A DNA stretch of 64,000 nt, taken from positions 186,001 to 250,000 of the forward strand of contig NZ_CP109485.1 of assembly GCF_035918235.1 (NCBI RefSeq). Reading direction: 5' to 3'. Numbering within the stretch: the stretch's first letter is position 1; each line of letters opens with the position of its first letter. Source of the stretch: Streptomyces sp. NBC_01445. Lineage in GTDB: Bacteria > Actinomycetota > Actinomycetes > Streptomycetales > Streptomycetaceae. Positions 52,071-60,023 of this stretch are shown in pieces. The notes below the pieces were generated by a model. It was not told the DNA's origin and searched no databases. It was given only the letters and a program-made list of their open reading frames with translations. The position numbers and the translations under genes are program-made.

Positions 52071-53189
52071 TCAGGCGGCGACGAGCTCCTGCTCGCGGTC
52101 CGGCGTTTTGACCTTGGGCTTGTTGTTCGGCAGCGAGAGCCGGAAGACCTTGCGCCACGCGGAGAACACCTGCTTGGGCAGCGGGCCGGTGACGTACTCC
52201 AGCTCGTACTTCTCGAACAGCGCGCGCACCTTCACCGCGACCTCGGCGTACCGGTTGCTCGGCAGGTCCGGGAACAGGTGGTGCTCGATCTGGTGCGACA
52301 GGTTGCCGGTCATGAAGTGCATGGCCTTGCTGCCGCTGATGTTCGCCGAGCCCATCATCTGTCGCAGGTACCACTGGCCGCGCGTCTCGCCCCTGATCGA
52401 CCGGCGCTCGAAGACCTGCACCCCCTCGGGGAAGTGCCCGCACATGATCACCGAGTGGGTCCAGATGTTGCGGACCAGGTTCGCGGTGAACGTGGCGGCG
52501 AGCGTGGGGAGGAACGACGGGCCCGACAGCAGCGGGTGGATCACGTAGTCCTTGAGCACCTGCTTGCGGATCTTGCGGCCCACGGCCTTGGCCCGCGCGC
52601 GGAACTCCGGGTTCTTGCGGCGGCGCTTGTGCAGGTTCTTGCCGAGCTCCAGGTCGTACGCCGCGATGCCGTACTCGAAGAAGCAGGCGTTGAGGAAGTT
52701 CCACAGCGGCTGGCCGAGGTGGAACGGGTGCCACCTCTGGTCCTCGTCGACGCGCATGATGCCGTAGCCGAGGTCGTTGTCCTTGCCGATCACGTTGGTG
52801 TACGTGTGGTGCAGCTCGTTGTGCGAGTGCTTCCACTGCTCGGAAGGGGAGACGTGATCCCATTCCCAGGTGGTGGAGTGGATCTTCGGGTCCCGCATCC
52901 AGTCCCACTGGCCGTGCAGGATGTTGTGGCCGATCTCCATGTTGTCCATGATCTTCGCCACGGACAGCCCGGCGGTGCCGAGCAACCACGCGGGCGGGAA
53001 GATCGAGAACAGCAGCACGCCCCTGCTGACCAGCTCGAGCTTGCGCTGCGCCGAGATGACCTTGCGGATGTACGCGGCGTCCTTCTCGCCGCGGTCGGCG
53101 ATCACCTCGTCGCGGATCGCGTCCAGCTCGCGCCCCAGCTGTTCGATCTGCTCCGCGGTCAGGTGGGCGGTGGGGTCGATGGCGGTCAA
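52071..53189 (-). CDS. Acyl-lipid fatty acid desaturase, DesA3-like
   Basis: 372 residues. Membrane diiron desaturase with three histidine boxes: EIGHNILHGQ, WKHSHNELHHTYTN and SHQIEHHLFPDLPSN, and two pairs of hydrophobic segments. It inserts a double bond in membrane-lipid acyl chains. The best start is TTG at 53189, 4 nt after TAGGAG; an upstream extension would overlap the reductase gene. The upstream partner is an NADPH/2Fe-2S reductase, as in the DesA3-Rv3230c pair of mycobacteria. Likely role: membrane fluidity. Confidence 0.93.
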   Translation of the reverse strand: MTAIDPTAHLTAEQIEQLGRELDAIRDEVIADRGEKDAAYIRKVISAQRKLELVSRGVLLFSIFPPAWLLGTAGLSVAKIMDNMEIGHNILHGQWDWMRDPKIHSTTWEWDHVSPSEQWKHSHNELHHTYTNVIGKDNDLGYGIMRVDEDQRWHPFHLGQPLWNFLNACFFEYGIAAYDLELGKNLHKRRRKNPEFRARAKAVGRKIRKQVLKDYVIHPLLSGPSFLPTLAATFTANLVRNIWTHSVIMCGHFPEGVQVFERRSIRGETRGQWYLRQMMGSANISGSKAMHFMTGNLSHQIEHHLFPDLPSNRYAEVAVKVRALFEKYELEYVTGPLPKQVFSAWRKVFRLSLPNNKPKVKTPDREQELVAA

Positions 53190-53196
53190 GGTGCTC

Positions 53197-54252
53197 CTAC
53201 CGTTCGATGTCGCAAGGGCCCGCCGCGGCGGACACACAGGTCTGGATGAGGACGCCCGGCTCGGCCTCGGTGATCTCGCCGGTGCGCAGGTCGCGGACGG
53301 CGCCCGACTTGAGCGGCGTGACGCAGCCGAAGCAGATGCCCATGCGGCACCCGGAGGGCATGAGCACGCCCGCCTCCTCGCCGACGTCCAGCAACGGCGT
53401 GGCGCCGTCCGCGTCGACGGTCTTGCCGGTGGCGCTGAACGTGACCTCGCCGCCGTCGCCGGCGACGACGATGCTGGGGCGGAAGCGTTCGGTGTGCAGG
53501 CGCTCTTGGACGCCGAACTCGGTCCAGTGCTCTTCGGCGGCGTCGAGCAGGCCCGCGGGCCCGCAAGCCCAGGTCTCGCGCTCGGCCCAGTCGGGCACGA
53601 GTCCGTCGAGACGGGCGATGTCGAGCATGCCGTCTGTGTCGGTGTGCACCTCGGTGAGCCGCAGCTTCTTGTCCGCGACCAGGTCGTGCAGTTCGTTGCG
53701 GAAGATCACGTCTTGCGGCTGTGGCGCGCAGTGGACCATGACGACGTCGTCGAACTCGATGTCGCGCAGCATGCCCATCACGGGCGTGATGCCGCTGCCG
53801 GCCGTCAGGTAGAGCACCTTGGCGGGCTTGGCCTGCGGCAGCACGAAGTCACCGGTCGGCTGGTCGAGCTGGATCAGCGTGCCCGGTTTCGCCCTGCGGA
53901 CCAGGTGGTTGCTGACCTTGCCGTCCGGGATCGCCTTCACCGTGATCGTGACGCGGCCGTCCTGGCGGTTTGTCGGCGAGGTGATGGAGTAGGCACGCCA
54001 CAGGCGCACCCCGTTGACGTCGACCCCGATCCGCATGTACTGACCGGCTGTGTGGCCGCGCCAGCCCCGTCCCGGCCTGATCACGATAGTCGCGGCGTCA
54101 CCCGTCTCGGGGTGCACGGCCTCGATGCGCCCACGAAGGTCAGCGCCCGCACGCAGCGGGCTGACCAGGTCGAGGTAGTCCGACGGCAGCAGCGGCGTCG
54201 TGACCATCTCCAGCAGTTTCCACGCCCTGCTGCGGAGGGCTGTACTCGTCAT
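53197..54252 (-). CDS. Desaturase electron-transfer reductase
   Basis: 351 residues, Rv3230c-like. FAD domain motif RAYSITS (about 102-108), NAD(P)H domain LYLTAGSGITPVMGMLRDI and ETWACGPAGLLDAAEEHW, and a C-terminal plant-type [2Fe-2S] site with GCRMGICFGCVTPLKSG and a final Cys in IQTCVSAA. It delivers electrons from NAD(P)H to the desaturase encoded 7 bp downstream. It starts at ATG 54252 and faces a PucR-type regulator. Confidence 0.93.
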   Translation of the reverse strand: MTSTALRSRAWKLLEMVTTPLLPSDYLDLVSPLRAGADLRGRIEAVHPETGDAATIVIRPGRGWRGHTAGQYMRIGVDVNGVRLWRAYSITSPTNRQDGRVTITVKAIPDGKVSNHLVRRAKPGTLIQLDQPTGDFVLPQAKPAKVLYLTAGSGITPVMGMLRDIEFDDVVMVHCAPQPQDVIFRNELHDLVADKKLRLTEVHTDTDGMLDIARLDGLVPDWAERETWACGPAGLLDAAEEHWTEFGVQERLHTERFRPSIVVAGDGGEVTFSATGKTVDADGATPLLDVGEEAGVLMPSGCRMGICFGCVTPLKSGAVRDLRTGEITEAEPGVLIQTCVSAAAGPCDIER

Positions 54253-54339
54253 GGCTCCAGCTTGGTGCGCCGCAAGGCGTAAAGTCCTGACCGCAGGACG
54301 TAAATCTGGCTGGCTGAATTGTTCGCAGGGAACAAAAAC

Positions 54340-55479
54340 GTGAACCATGCAATCCGGAGGGCCAGCGAACTGGCCCTGGACGAGACGACGGTCACCGCAC
54401 TTCGGGCCGCGCTGAAGACCACCGCCGACGAGATCGTCCAGGCGATCATCGACGAGGTCCCTCCCTACGCCAACGCCCTTTCGGGCCGCATGGGCGCCAC
54501 CATCCGCCGAGCAGTCCGCACCGCCCTGGGGCACTATCTGGACCTCGCGAGCGGGAACGCCACAGGCGGCGACGGCGGTGACGCGGCCTACGAGTTGGGC
54601 CGCGGCGAGGTGCGCGACGGCCGTTCGATGGACGCCCTCCTCAGCGCCTACCGCGTCGGCGCCCGCGTGGCCTGGCGATGCCTGGCAGCGGGTGCCGTAC
54701 CCGCAGGTCTGCCCGCCGCCGAGGTCGCCAAGTTCGCCGAGCTGACCTTCGCCTACATCGACGAGCTCTCCGCCGCGAGCGCCGCGGGCCACGCCGACGA
54801 ACTGGCCGCCCGGGGCAGGGCCCACGAGCGCCACCTGGAACACCTGGCCCGCGACCTCCTCGCCGGGGCGAGCCTGGACGTGCTGCTGGCCTCTGTACAA
54901 CGGGCCGGGTGGCAGCCTCCGGATTCGCTGACCGCGGTCCTGCTGCCCGCCGCCCAGGCCCGGCCTGCCTATCGCACGCTCGACCCGAGCACCCTCGTCC
55001 TCGACGATCTGCCGGACGCCACCGGTGTGCTGCTCGTCCCCGATGCCGACCGGTCACGTCTCTTGCGGCAGCTGACCGAGCGCACCGCCGTGGTCGGCCC
55101 GGCCCGGCCATGGGCCCGTGCGTCCGCCTCGTACGCACGAGCCGTACGCGCGCGCTCCCTCTCCTCTGATATTCGCGACACCGAGGACCACCTGCCCGAG
55201 CTGGTGCTGAGCGCCGACGTGGACGCGTTCGCAGACCTGCGTGCCCGAGCCCTCGCACCGTTGCGGACCTTGCCTGTCGCGACCGCACGGCGGCTGGAGG
55301 AGACGTTGCGGGCGTGGCTGCTGCACCAGGGCAGGCGGGACGAGGTGGCGGCGGCGTTGTTCGTCCATCCCCAGACAGTCCGGTACCGGATGTCGCAGCT
55401 GCGGGAGCTGTTTCCGGATCTCGCATCGCCACACCGGGTCCTTGAACTGACGCTGGCGGTCGGTCTTCAGGTCAGCTGA
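54340..55479 (+). CDS. PucR-type helix-turn-helix regulator
   Basis: 379 residues. The N-terminal ~160 are helical (RsbR/GGDEF-like sensor region: AIRRAVRTALGHYLDLASGN); the C-terminal HTH_30 reads LHQGRRDEVAAALFVHPQTV followed by RYRMSQLRELFPDLASPHRV. GTG at 54340 has AGGGAA 7 nt upstream; a TTG at 54319 is an alternative. It is divergent from the reductase/desaturase pair. Such PucR regulators are commonly next to this pair in actinomycetes, so control of desaturation is likely. Confidence 0.9.
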   Translation: MNHAIRRASELALDETTVTALRAALKTTADEIVQAIIDEVPPYANALSGRMGATIRRAVRTALGHYLDLASGNATGGDGGDAAYELGRGEVRDGRSMDALLSAYRVGARVAWRCLAAGAVPAGLPAAEVAKFAELTFAYIDELSAASAAGHADELAARGRAHERHLEHLARDLLAGASLDVLLASVQRAGWQPPDSLTAVLLPAAQARPAYRTLDPSTLVLDDLPDATGVLLVPDADRSRLLRQLTERTAVVGPARPWARASASYARAVRARSLSSDIRDTEDHLPELVLSADVDAFADLRARALAPLRTLPVATARRLEETLRAWLLHQGRRDEVAAALFVHPQTVRYRMSQLRELFPDLASPHRVLELTLAVGLQVS

Positions 55480-56040
55480 CGCGTACTTCGACCGTCCACG
55501 ACCGCGTCCGCGAGCGGTCCAAGAATCGCGCCTCGTTCTCGGTGCCATCAGCTGGCTCGTGCGGCCCGGGGAAGAGCGGTATGAGCCAGCTGAGACCGGG
55601 GGTTGATGTGAAGACCAGACAAGGCCTCGGGAAGCCCGTCGGGGGCGCTGTCTCTGAGAAGCGCGGTGGCGGATACGGTCGACTGGATCCGGTGGACGAT
55701 GCGCACCCGCCCGCTCGTCGACGCGCTCGTCGAGCATCTGGTCGGTGATCTGGGCCGCTATGCCTTGGAAAACAGCTTTCATGTCGTCGTGGAGGGCGCT
55801 GTCCTGGCACGAGCTGACTCACGGGCGCGCGGCGGGCTGCAGCTGGGTGACCGGCGGGGAGGCCAGGCCGGGTCACCAGGGGCGGGGGGCCGGGCCGCTC
55901 GCGCCGGGGATCACCGTGGTTCTGCGACGGCCCCGTGCCTTCCTTCCGACAGGTCAGCCGGACGACCGACCGGGCCGGCCTGGCGCACCGCGCGAGGGAT
56001 GATGAGGATGGAATGACGGAACGTGAGGTCAGGAGCTTTC
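55480..56040. other. Mostly empty; possible kinase relic
   Basis: Plus-strand 55669-55800 reads VDALVEHLVGDLGRYALENS and FHVVVEGAVL, similar to RYSLDAGYHVVVEGIMY of the kinase pseudogene at 42.8-43.3 kb. The remainder holds nothing recognisable. Confidence 0.35.
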
Positions 56041-56379
56041 ATGGCGAAGCGGGTTCACCGACCCCGTGAGGATGCGGAGTTCAATTTCATCCTCGGGATG
56101 AGCGGAGTTCCGGTCTTCGCATATTTCACCGGGGCATGGCCCAAGGCAATAGAGCCCTGCCGGGTGATGGACATCGTCGTGGGTGGCATCGCCGACGACT
56201 ACATGGGCCGCCTGACGGCCGTCCGCACCGACATCACGCGTTGTCCGGCCGCAACCGAGCGATACGGGATCACCGGAGCCCCGTCCTACGTCCTGCTGAA
56301 GGAGGGAGAGGCGGTGGCGCACGGCGCGGGGCCCATGACCATTGCCGAGGTACGGAAGTTCCTGGACGGTCATCTCTGA
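56041..56379 (+). CDS. Thioredoxin-fold protein without CxxC
   Basis: 112 residues. The strand-loop-strand pattern of thioredoxin is clear: VPVFAYFTGAWPKAIEPC, VRTDITRCPAATERYGITGA, then the cis-Pro loop APSYVLLKEGEAV and IAEVRKFLDGHL. The WCGPC site is replaced by WPKAIEPC, so only one Cys remains and ordinary disulfide exchange is unlikely. Expected role: a chaperone-like or single-Cys redox function. AGGAG lies 5 nt upstream of the ATG. It stands alone. Confidence 0.85.
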   Translation: MAKRVHRPREDAEFNFILGMSGVPVFAYFTGAWPKAIEPCRVMDIVVGGIADDYMGRLTAVRTDITRCPAATERYGITGAPSYVLLKEGEAVAHGAGPMTIAEVRKFLDGHL

Positions 56380-56474
56380 GCGGCCGCTGCGGCACGTGGC
56401 CGCGACGCCCGTCACGTCTCGTCTAGGAGAGCTGCGCCGCCTGAGACACCTTGGGGCTGAGACACCCCCACAGG

Positions 56475-56708
56475 TCACATAACGCCGTCGAAGACCGTGC
56501 CGGGGCGTAGCGAGTTCATGCCGGCCACGGCCAGATCCATCCACGCTGAGGTGACCGTCCGCCCGGACCGGGCCTGTAGCCGGACGGTCTCGGCGTCGCG
56601 CCACAGGACGGTGCGGTGCCCGTCGAACTTGATCTCGTACCACCAGCCCTTGCCGCGGGGCAGCGTCGGCACGGCTTCGGCGAGGGCGACAGCGACGGGG
56701 TACTCCAC
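56475..56708 (-). pseudogene. ATP-dependent DNA ligase, N-terminal fragment
   Basis: VEYPVAVALAEAVPTLPRGK, then WWYEIKFDGHRTVLWRDAET: EIKFDGHR is ligase motif I with the AMP-accepting lysine. RLQARSGRTVTSAWMDL follows, and the frame ends after RPGTVFDGVM, where the family has many more residues. It looks like an LigC/LigD-type actinomycete ligase; truncated and dead. Confidence 0.75.
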
Positions 56709-56954
56709 AGGGCCAGCCTGCGGCGGCCGAGCCGGGGATGCGCGCTGGCCCACGCTGCGCGGAGAGGCCCGGCGGTGCGCCCTATGTCCGGCCGATGCTG
56801 CTGCCGGGCCGCTCCCCTACTGCTGGCGGGCTTCGGTGTTCTCCCGGATGGCATGCGCGACGTCCAGCAGCGCGTACGCGACGGCCGCCAGGCCCTCGCC
56901 GATCGCGTCGGTGCCGCCACGGTGACCACAGGCGGATTCGCGCGTTAGGACTGC
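56709..56954 (-). other. Possible small hypothetical fragment
   Basis: A minus-strand frame reads DAIGEGLAAVAYALLDVAHA IRENTEARQQ and stop, with residue usage of a real small helical protein, but no start codon in frame. Confidence 0.3.
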
Positions 56955-57134
56955 GTGACCACGATGACGCCCCGGCCTGCGCCGGTCACCCGCGACAAAA
57001 CTCCGCCCACGTCTGGTGCGCCGATCTTCGCGGCGCTGGCCGCCCGCTGGCAGGCGCAGGGGCGTGTCGTGCCGGGGCAGGTGGACCGGGAATGGGCCAA
57101 GCTGGCTGACAGCTGCCCGTGGCCCAGCTCATAG
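56955..57134 (+). CDS. Short conserved protein, paralogue of 50147-50347
   Basis: 59 residues from GTG (VTTMTPRPAPVTRDK...), then PIFAALAARWQAQGRVVPGQ and VDREWAKLADSCPWPSS. It shares the pattern I-x3-LA-x2-W-x3-GR-VPG-x4-W-x2-L-x3-CPWP with the copy near 50.2 kb. Too small for any enzyme; possibly a regulator or partner of the neighbouring HTH protein. Function unknown. Confidence 0.65.
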   Translation: MTTMTPRPAPVTRDKTPPTSGAPIFAALAARWQAQGRVVPGQVDREWAKLADSCPWPSS

Positions 57135-57234
57135 ACCAGCGTGGTGCGTGCCCCTCCACCCCGTGCCCGCACCCGCTGTACCGGCCGGCAGCCTCGACCG
57201 CCTGCCCGGCCACCGAGGCTGCCGGACCGGCCGG

Positions 57235-57975
57235 TCAGGTTGGGCCCCTCCCGGTCCGGCGGCCTGCACCCGGTGCCTGTTGGGCCAGTGTCTTGCGCAG
57301 GAGTTGCATCTGGTGCTGGTCGAGCTGGATCTCCCACTGGCCGTCCACCTTGCAGTCGAGGGGGTCGGGGCGGTGAAAGCCCGGAAGGCGGGCGACGATG
57401 GCGGTGTTGCGGTCCTGAGGGACGGTCTCGGTCGGCCCGACGCGGACCCAGTGCTCGAGGCGCAGGGTCTCGCAGGCCTTCACGGCGGCGGCAACATCCG
57501 GGTGAATACGGATGACTCGAGTCAGCTCGCCGTATCCCAGTTGGCCCACCAGGACCCCGTAGGCGGGGTCTTTGGCCGCGGCGCGGTGTACATCGGCCGC
57601 GTACAGGCCGAGGGTGACGGTGGCCGCCTCCATGGGCTCGTCAGGCTCGGCGAGCGGGGCGAAGGGGTCGAGGGCACGCACGCGGTCGGCGACCGCCTGC
57701 TTGCTCAGGCCGAGAACCCGCCCGACCTGTTCCAGGGAGTGTGGGGCCTTGCCGAAGGCGTCCGGTTGCCGGGTCCGCAGGGTGAGGGCGTTGACGAGGC
57801 CGAGGCAGGCTTCGCGCAGGTAGTCGGCCCGGCCCAGGGTGCACAGCAGGTCTCCGCACTCCCAGGCTGTTTCGAGGTCGATCAGCAGCACCCGCAATCG
57901 TGCGATTTTGTGCTGCTCCGGGGTTTCTTGTCCGCGTCGATCCGCAGCACACGTTCCCCGCGATCGTGCGCTCAT
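57235..57975 (-). CDS. Hypothetical protein with HTH segment
   Basis: 246 residues. Helical throughout the first half (ADYLREACLGLVNALTLRTR) with a plausible helix-turn-helix SLEQVGRVLGLSKQAVADRV (about 80-100). The second half has YGVLVGQLGYGELTRVIRIH and WVRVGPTETVPQDRN. The HTH suggests DNA binding; no known family is recognised. ATG at 57975. Function unknown. Confidence 0.7.
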   Translation of the reverse strand: MSARSRGTCAADRRGQETPEQHKIARLRVLLIDLETAWECGDLLCTLGRADYLREACLGLVNALTLRTRQPDAFGKAPHSLEQVGRVLGLSKQAVADRVRALDPFAPLAEPDEPMEAATVTLGLYAADVHRAAAKDPAYGVLVGQLGYGELTRVIRIHPDVAAAVKACETLRLEHWVRVGPTETVPQDRNTAIVARLPGFHRPDPLDCKVDGQWEIQLDQHQMQLLRKTLAQQAPGAGRRTGRGPT

Positions 57976-58437
57976 CTGGCATAGTGGGCGGTCATTTCCG
58001 GCGAACTAGACGCCAGACGCAACAAGTGCGGCATATAAGACAGATTCACCCCGACCGGCGACACTTCGTGCTCATGTGCGGTGATCTTTCCGCACGGTGC
58101 GGGCACAGCCCCACCGCACCCGCACCGCACCCCCAGGAGCCCGCAGGCGCCCGTCGGCGGCGCGCTCCAGGGCTGCCGGACCGTGGTGGCTGGTACCCGC
58201 CGGTCGGGCAGCCCCACCAGTCCACCATCTCGGCCGGTCCGCAGGAACAGCGCCCGCAGCGCGAAGCCCCGGCCGCGCCCCTGAGGGGGAGAGGCCAGGG
58301 CTGTCGGTCACGCGGTCCGGGGAAGGGGAACCGGGGCGGCCGTTGTCGCGCACCATCTCAACGATTGCTTTGCCCGCGTGGACACGCTCCGCGTCCACGC
58401 GGCGCGCCTTTGTCTGCCTCCTAGGAGGATGCTTGTC
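57976..58437. other. Intergenic, no convincing gene
   Basis: Promoter regions of the HTH protein (left) and the 84-aa protein (right) are expected here. Open frames in between are Arg/Pro-rich and not family-like. Confidence 0.4.
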
Positions 58438-58692
58438 ATGGAGCCGCTGCCGACGCCCTGCCCTGCCGACCGGATCCCGGACGCGACCGGACTCGCCGCG
58501 TTCGAGGCCGCATGCAAGGAGGCCAAAGAGCAGCGCGTCGCGTTCATCGCAGTCGAGCAACAGGGCCCGCTGTGGGCGGTCAAGGCCGACGCGCTCACCG
58601 CCCCGCAGCACACCATCACCACCACCGCCCATGACGTCAGCTGTGGTTCAGGGACCACACGACCTGGTCCTCGTACCAGCGGGCGGCACTGA
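58438..58692 (+). CDS. Small hypothetical protein
   Basis: 84 residues. A near-perfect Shine-Dalgarno (AGGAGG) lies 9 nt before the ATG. MEPLPTPCPADRIPDATGLA, then FEAACKEAKEQRVAFIAVEQ and GPLWAVKADALTAPQHTITT, looks like a real small alpha/beta protein. The last ~18 codons overlap the tandem repeats of the opposite-strand gene, so the original end may be lost. Function unknown. Confidence 0.55.
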   Translation: MEPLPTPCPADRIPDATGLAAFEAACKEAKEQRVAFIAVEQQGPLWAVKADALTAPQHTITTTAHDVSCGSGTTRPGPRTSGRH

Positions 58693-59065
58693 CACCGTGC
58701 CACGAGGCCGCCGCGTCGACCTGGTCCTCGTACCAGCGGGCAGCACTGACACCGTGCCACGAGGCCACTTCGTCGACCTGGTCCTCGTACCAGCGGGCAG
58801 CACTGACGCCGCGCCACGAGGCCGCTTCGCCCTCGTGGTCCGCAGCCCGTACGTAGCGCACAGTGTCCTGCCCACGGTGGTCGTCGTCCGTGTGGTGGCC
58901 GGCTTGCTCGCTGCTGGTCGCGGAGGTGGCGGACGCGTCCTGCGCGTGCTGCACGGGCACCGAAGTCGTGGCTGCCGACGCCGAGCCGCCGGCTCCGAGA
59001 AGGACTCCGCCGGCCAGAGCCGTGGTGGCGAGTGCGATCGAGACGCGCTTGGTCATGCTGTTCAT
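58637..59065 (-). CDS. Secreted protein with three 19-residue repeats
   Basis: 142 residues. A Sec signal peptide (SMTKRVSIALATTALAGGVL) ends at about 32 with an Ala-rich cleavage site. A short Ser/Thr/His-rich part follows, then three tandem copies of a 19-residue unit around ASWHGVSAARWYEDQV and the end VWSLNHS. I chose the ATG at 59065 with AAGGGAA upstream; ATGs at 59071 and 59056 are possible. Aromatic repeats in a small secreted protein suggest a binding or aggregation role. No family recognised. Confidence 0.7.
   Translation of the reverse strand: MNSMTKRVSIALATTALAGGVLLGAGGSASAATTSVPVQHAQDASATSATSSEQAGHHTDDDHRGQDTVRYVRAADHEGEAASWRGVSAARWYEDQVDEVASWHGVSAARWYEDQVDAAASWHGVSAARWYEDQVVWSLNHS
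58661..58831 (-). repeat. 57-bp tandem repeat, three copies
   Basis: Units 58661-58717, 58718-58774 and 58775-58831, each beginning GACCTGGTCCTCGTACCAG on the plus strand, with only a few substitutions. They encode the 19-residue repeats of the secreted protein. Confidence 0.95.
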
Positions 59066-59176
59066 GGTCATTTCCCTTGCGAGACTGCCGCGGTTTCGCC
59101 GAACTGGCGGCCGCCGCTTCTAGGTGAACCGAGATCCGGAAATCCCGGGTCAGTCGGCTTGCCGCAAGGTCATCCG

Positions 59177-59316
59177 GAGGGGTGCCTCACATTCGGCTCT
59201 GCCACCGTACCCGAGGGGGGCCTCATGTTTGCGGTGAGGCTCATCACAGCACGTCGGAGGGGCGAGATTGCGATCGGAAACATGACAACAACCGAATTCG
59301 AGGGGGGCCTCATGTT
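59177..59316. promoter_or_regulatory. Three operator-like repeats upstream of a TetR gene
   Basis: GAGGGGGGCCTCATGTT occurs exactly at 59213-59229 and 59300-59316 (87 bp apart), and a 14/17 match lies at 59177-59193. The core GAGG-n4-CCTC is symmetric. The third copy lies 12 bp before the TetR ATG, a typical autoregulation site. Confidence 0.7.
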
Positions 59317-59327
59317 ACGCTCGAGCC

Positions 59328-60023
59328 ATGAGCCACCACCACGCCCCGTCCGCGAGGGAGACACCGACGAAACCCCTGCGCCGTGACGCACAGCGCAACA
59401 GGGACGCGATCGTGGCCGCCGCCCGCACGGCCTTCTCCGAGCAGGGCCTCGGGGCGTCCCTGGAGGGCGTCGCCCGCGAGGCCGGCGTCGCGATCGGCAC
59501 GCTCTACCGCCACTTCCCCACCCGGCTCGACCTGGTCGAAGCACTCTTCAACGCGAAGTACACGGAACTGCTCACCGCCGCGGAAGAAGCCGCGGCCATG
59601 GACGATGCCTGGGAGGGGTTCTGCCGCTACCTGGAGAAGCTCTGCAAGCTGCAGGCCTGCGACCGCGCCTTCAACGACCTGGTCTCGGCACGGCTGCCCC
59701 TTCACGTGGCCGGCCGCGAGATGTACGAACGCACCAAGGAACTCTGCATCCAGATCATGCGCAACGCCCAGGAACAGGGCGTCCTGCGCGGCGACGTCAC
59801 CGCGCAGGACATCGCCTTCGTGATCTGGTCCCAGGCCGGGATCATCCAGGCCACACGCACCATCGCCCCCCAAGCCTGGCGCCGCCACCTCCACCTGATG
59901 CTCGACGCCTTCCGCACCGAGGGCGCCCACGAACTGCCCGAACCTCCTCTGACCAGCCAGCAGGTCGACCAGACCCTCGTCACTCTCGAGTGCACCGAAG
60001 AGGGCTGCCGCGAGCAGTCCTGA
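59328..60023 (+). CDS. TetR/AcrR-family regulator
   Basis: 231 residues. The HTH reads RNRDAIVAAARTAFSEQGLG, then VAREAGVAIGTLYRHFPTRL; the C-terminal part (AQDIAFVIWSQAGIIQATRT) belongs to the branch common in Streptomyces with SDR or MFS targets. Here the normal divergent target gene is missing; only the secreted repeat protein lies upstream. The operator-like repeats suggest autoregulation. The ATG at 59328 has no strong SD. Confidence 0.92.
   Translation: MSHHHAPSARETPTKPLRRDAQRNRDAIVAAARTAFSEQGLGASLEGVAREAGVAIGTLYRHFPTRLDLVEALFNAKYTELLTAAEEAAAMDDAWEGFCRYLEKLCKLQACDRAFNDLVSARLPLHVAGREMYERTKELCIQIMRNAQEQGVLRGDVTAQDIAFVIWSQAGIIQATRTIAPQAWRRHLHLMLDAFRTEGAHELPEPPLTSQQVDQTLVTLECTEEGCREQS

Noticed and set aside
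58661..58831. Tandem repeats as a CRISPR array
   Set aside because: The 57-bp units are adjacent without spacers, in frame within a protein gene, and no cas genes are near.
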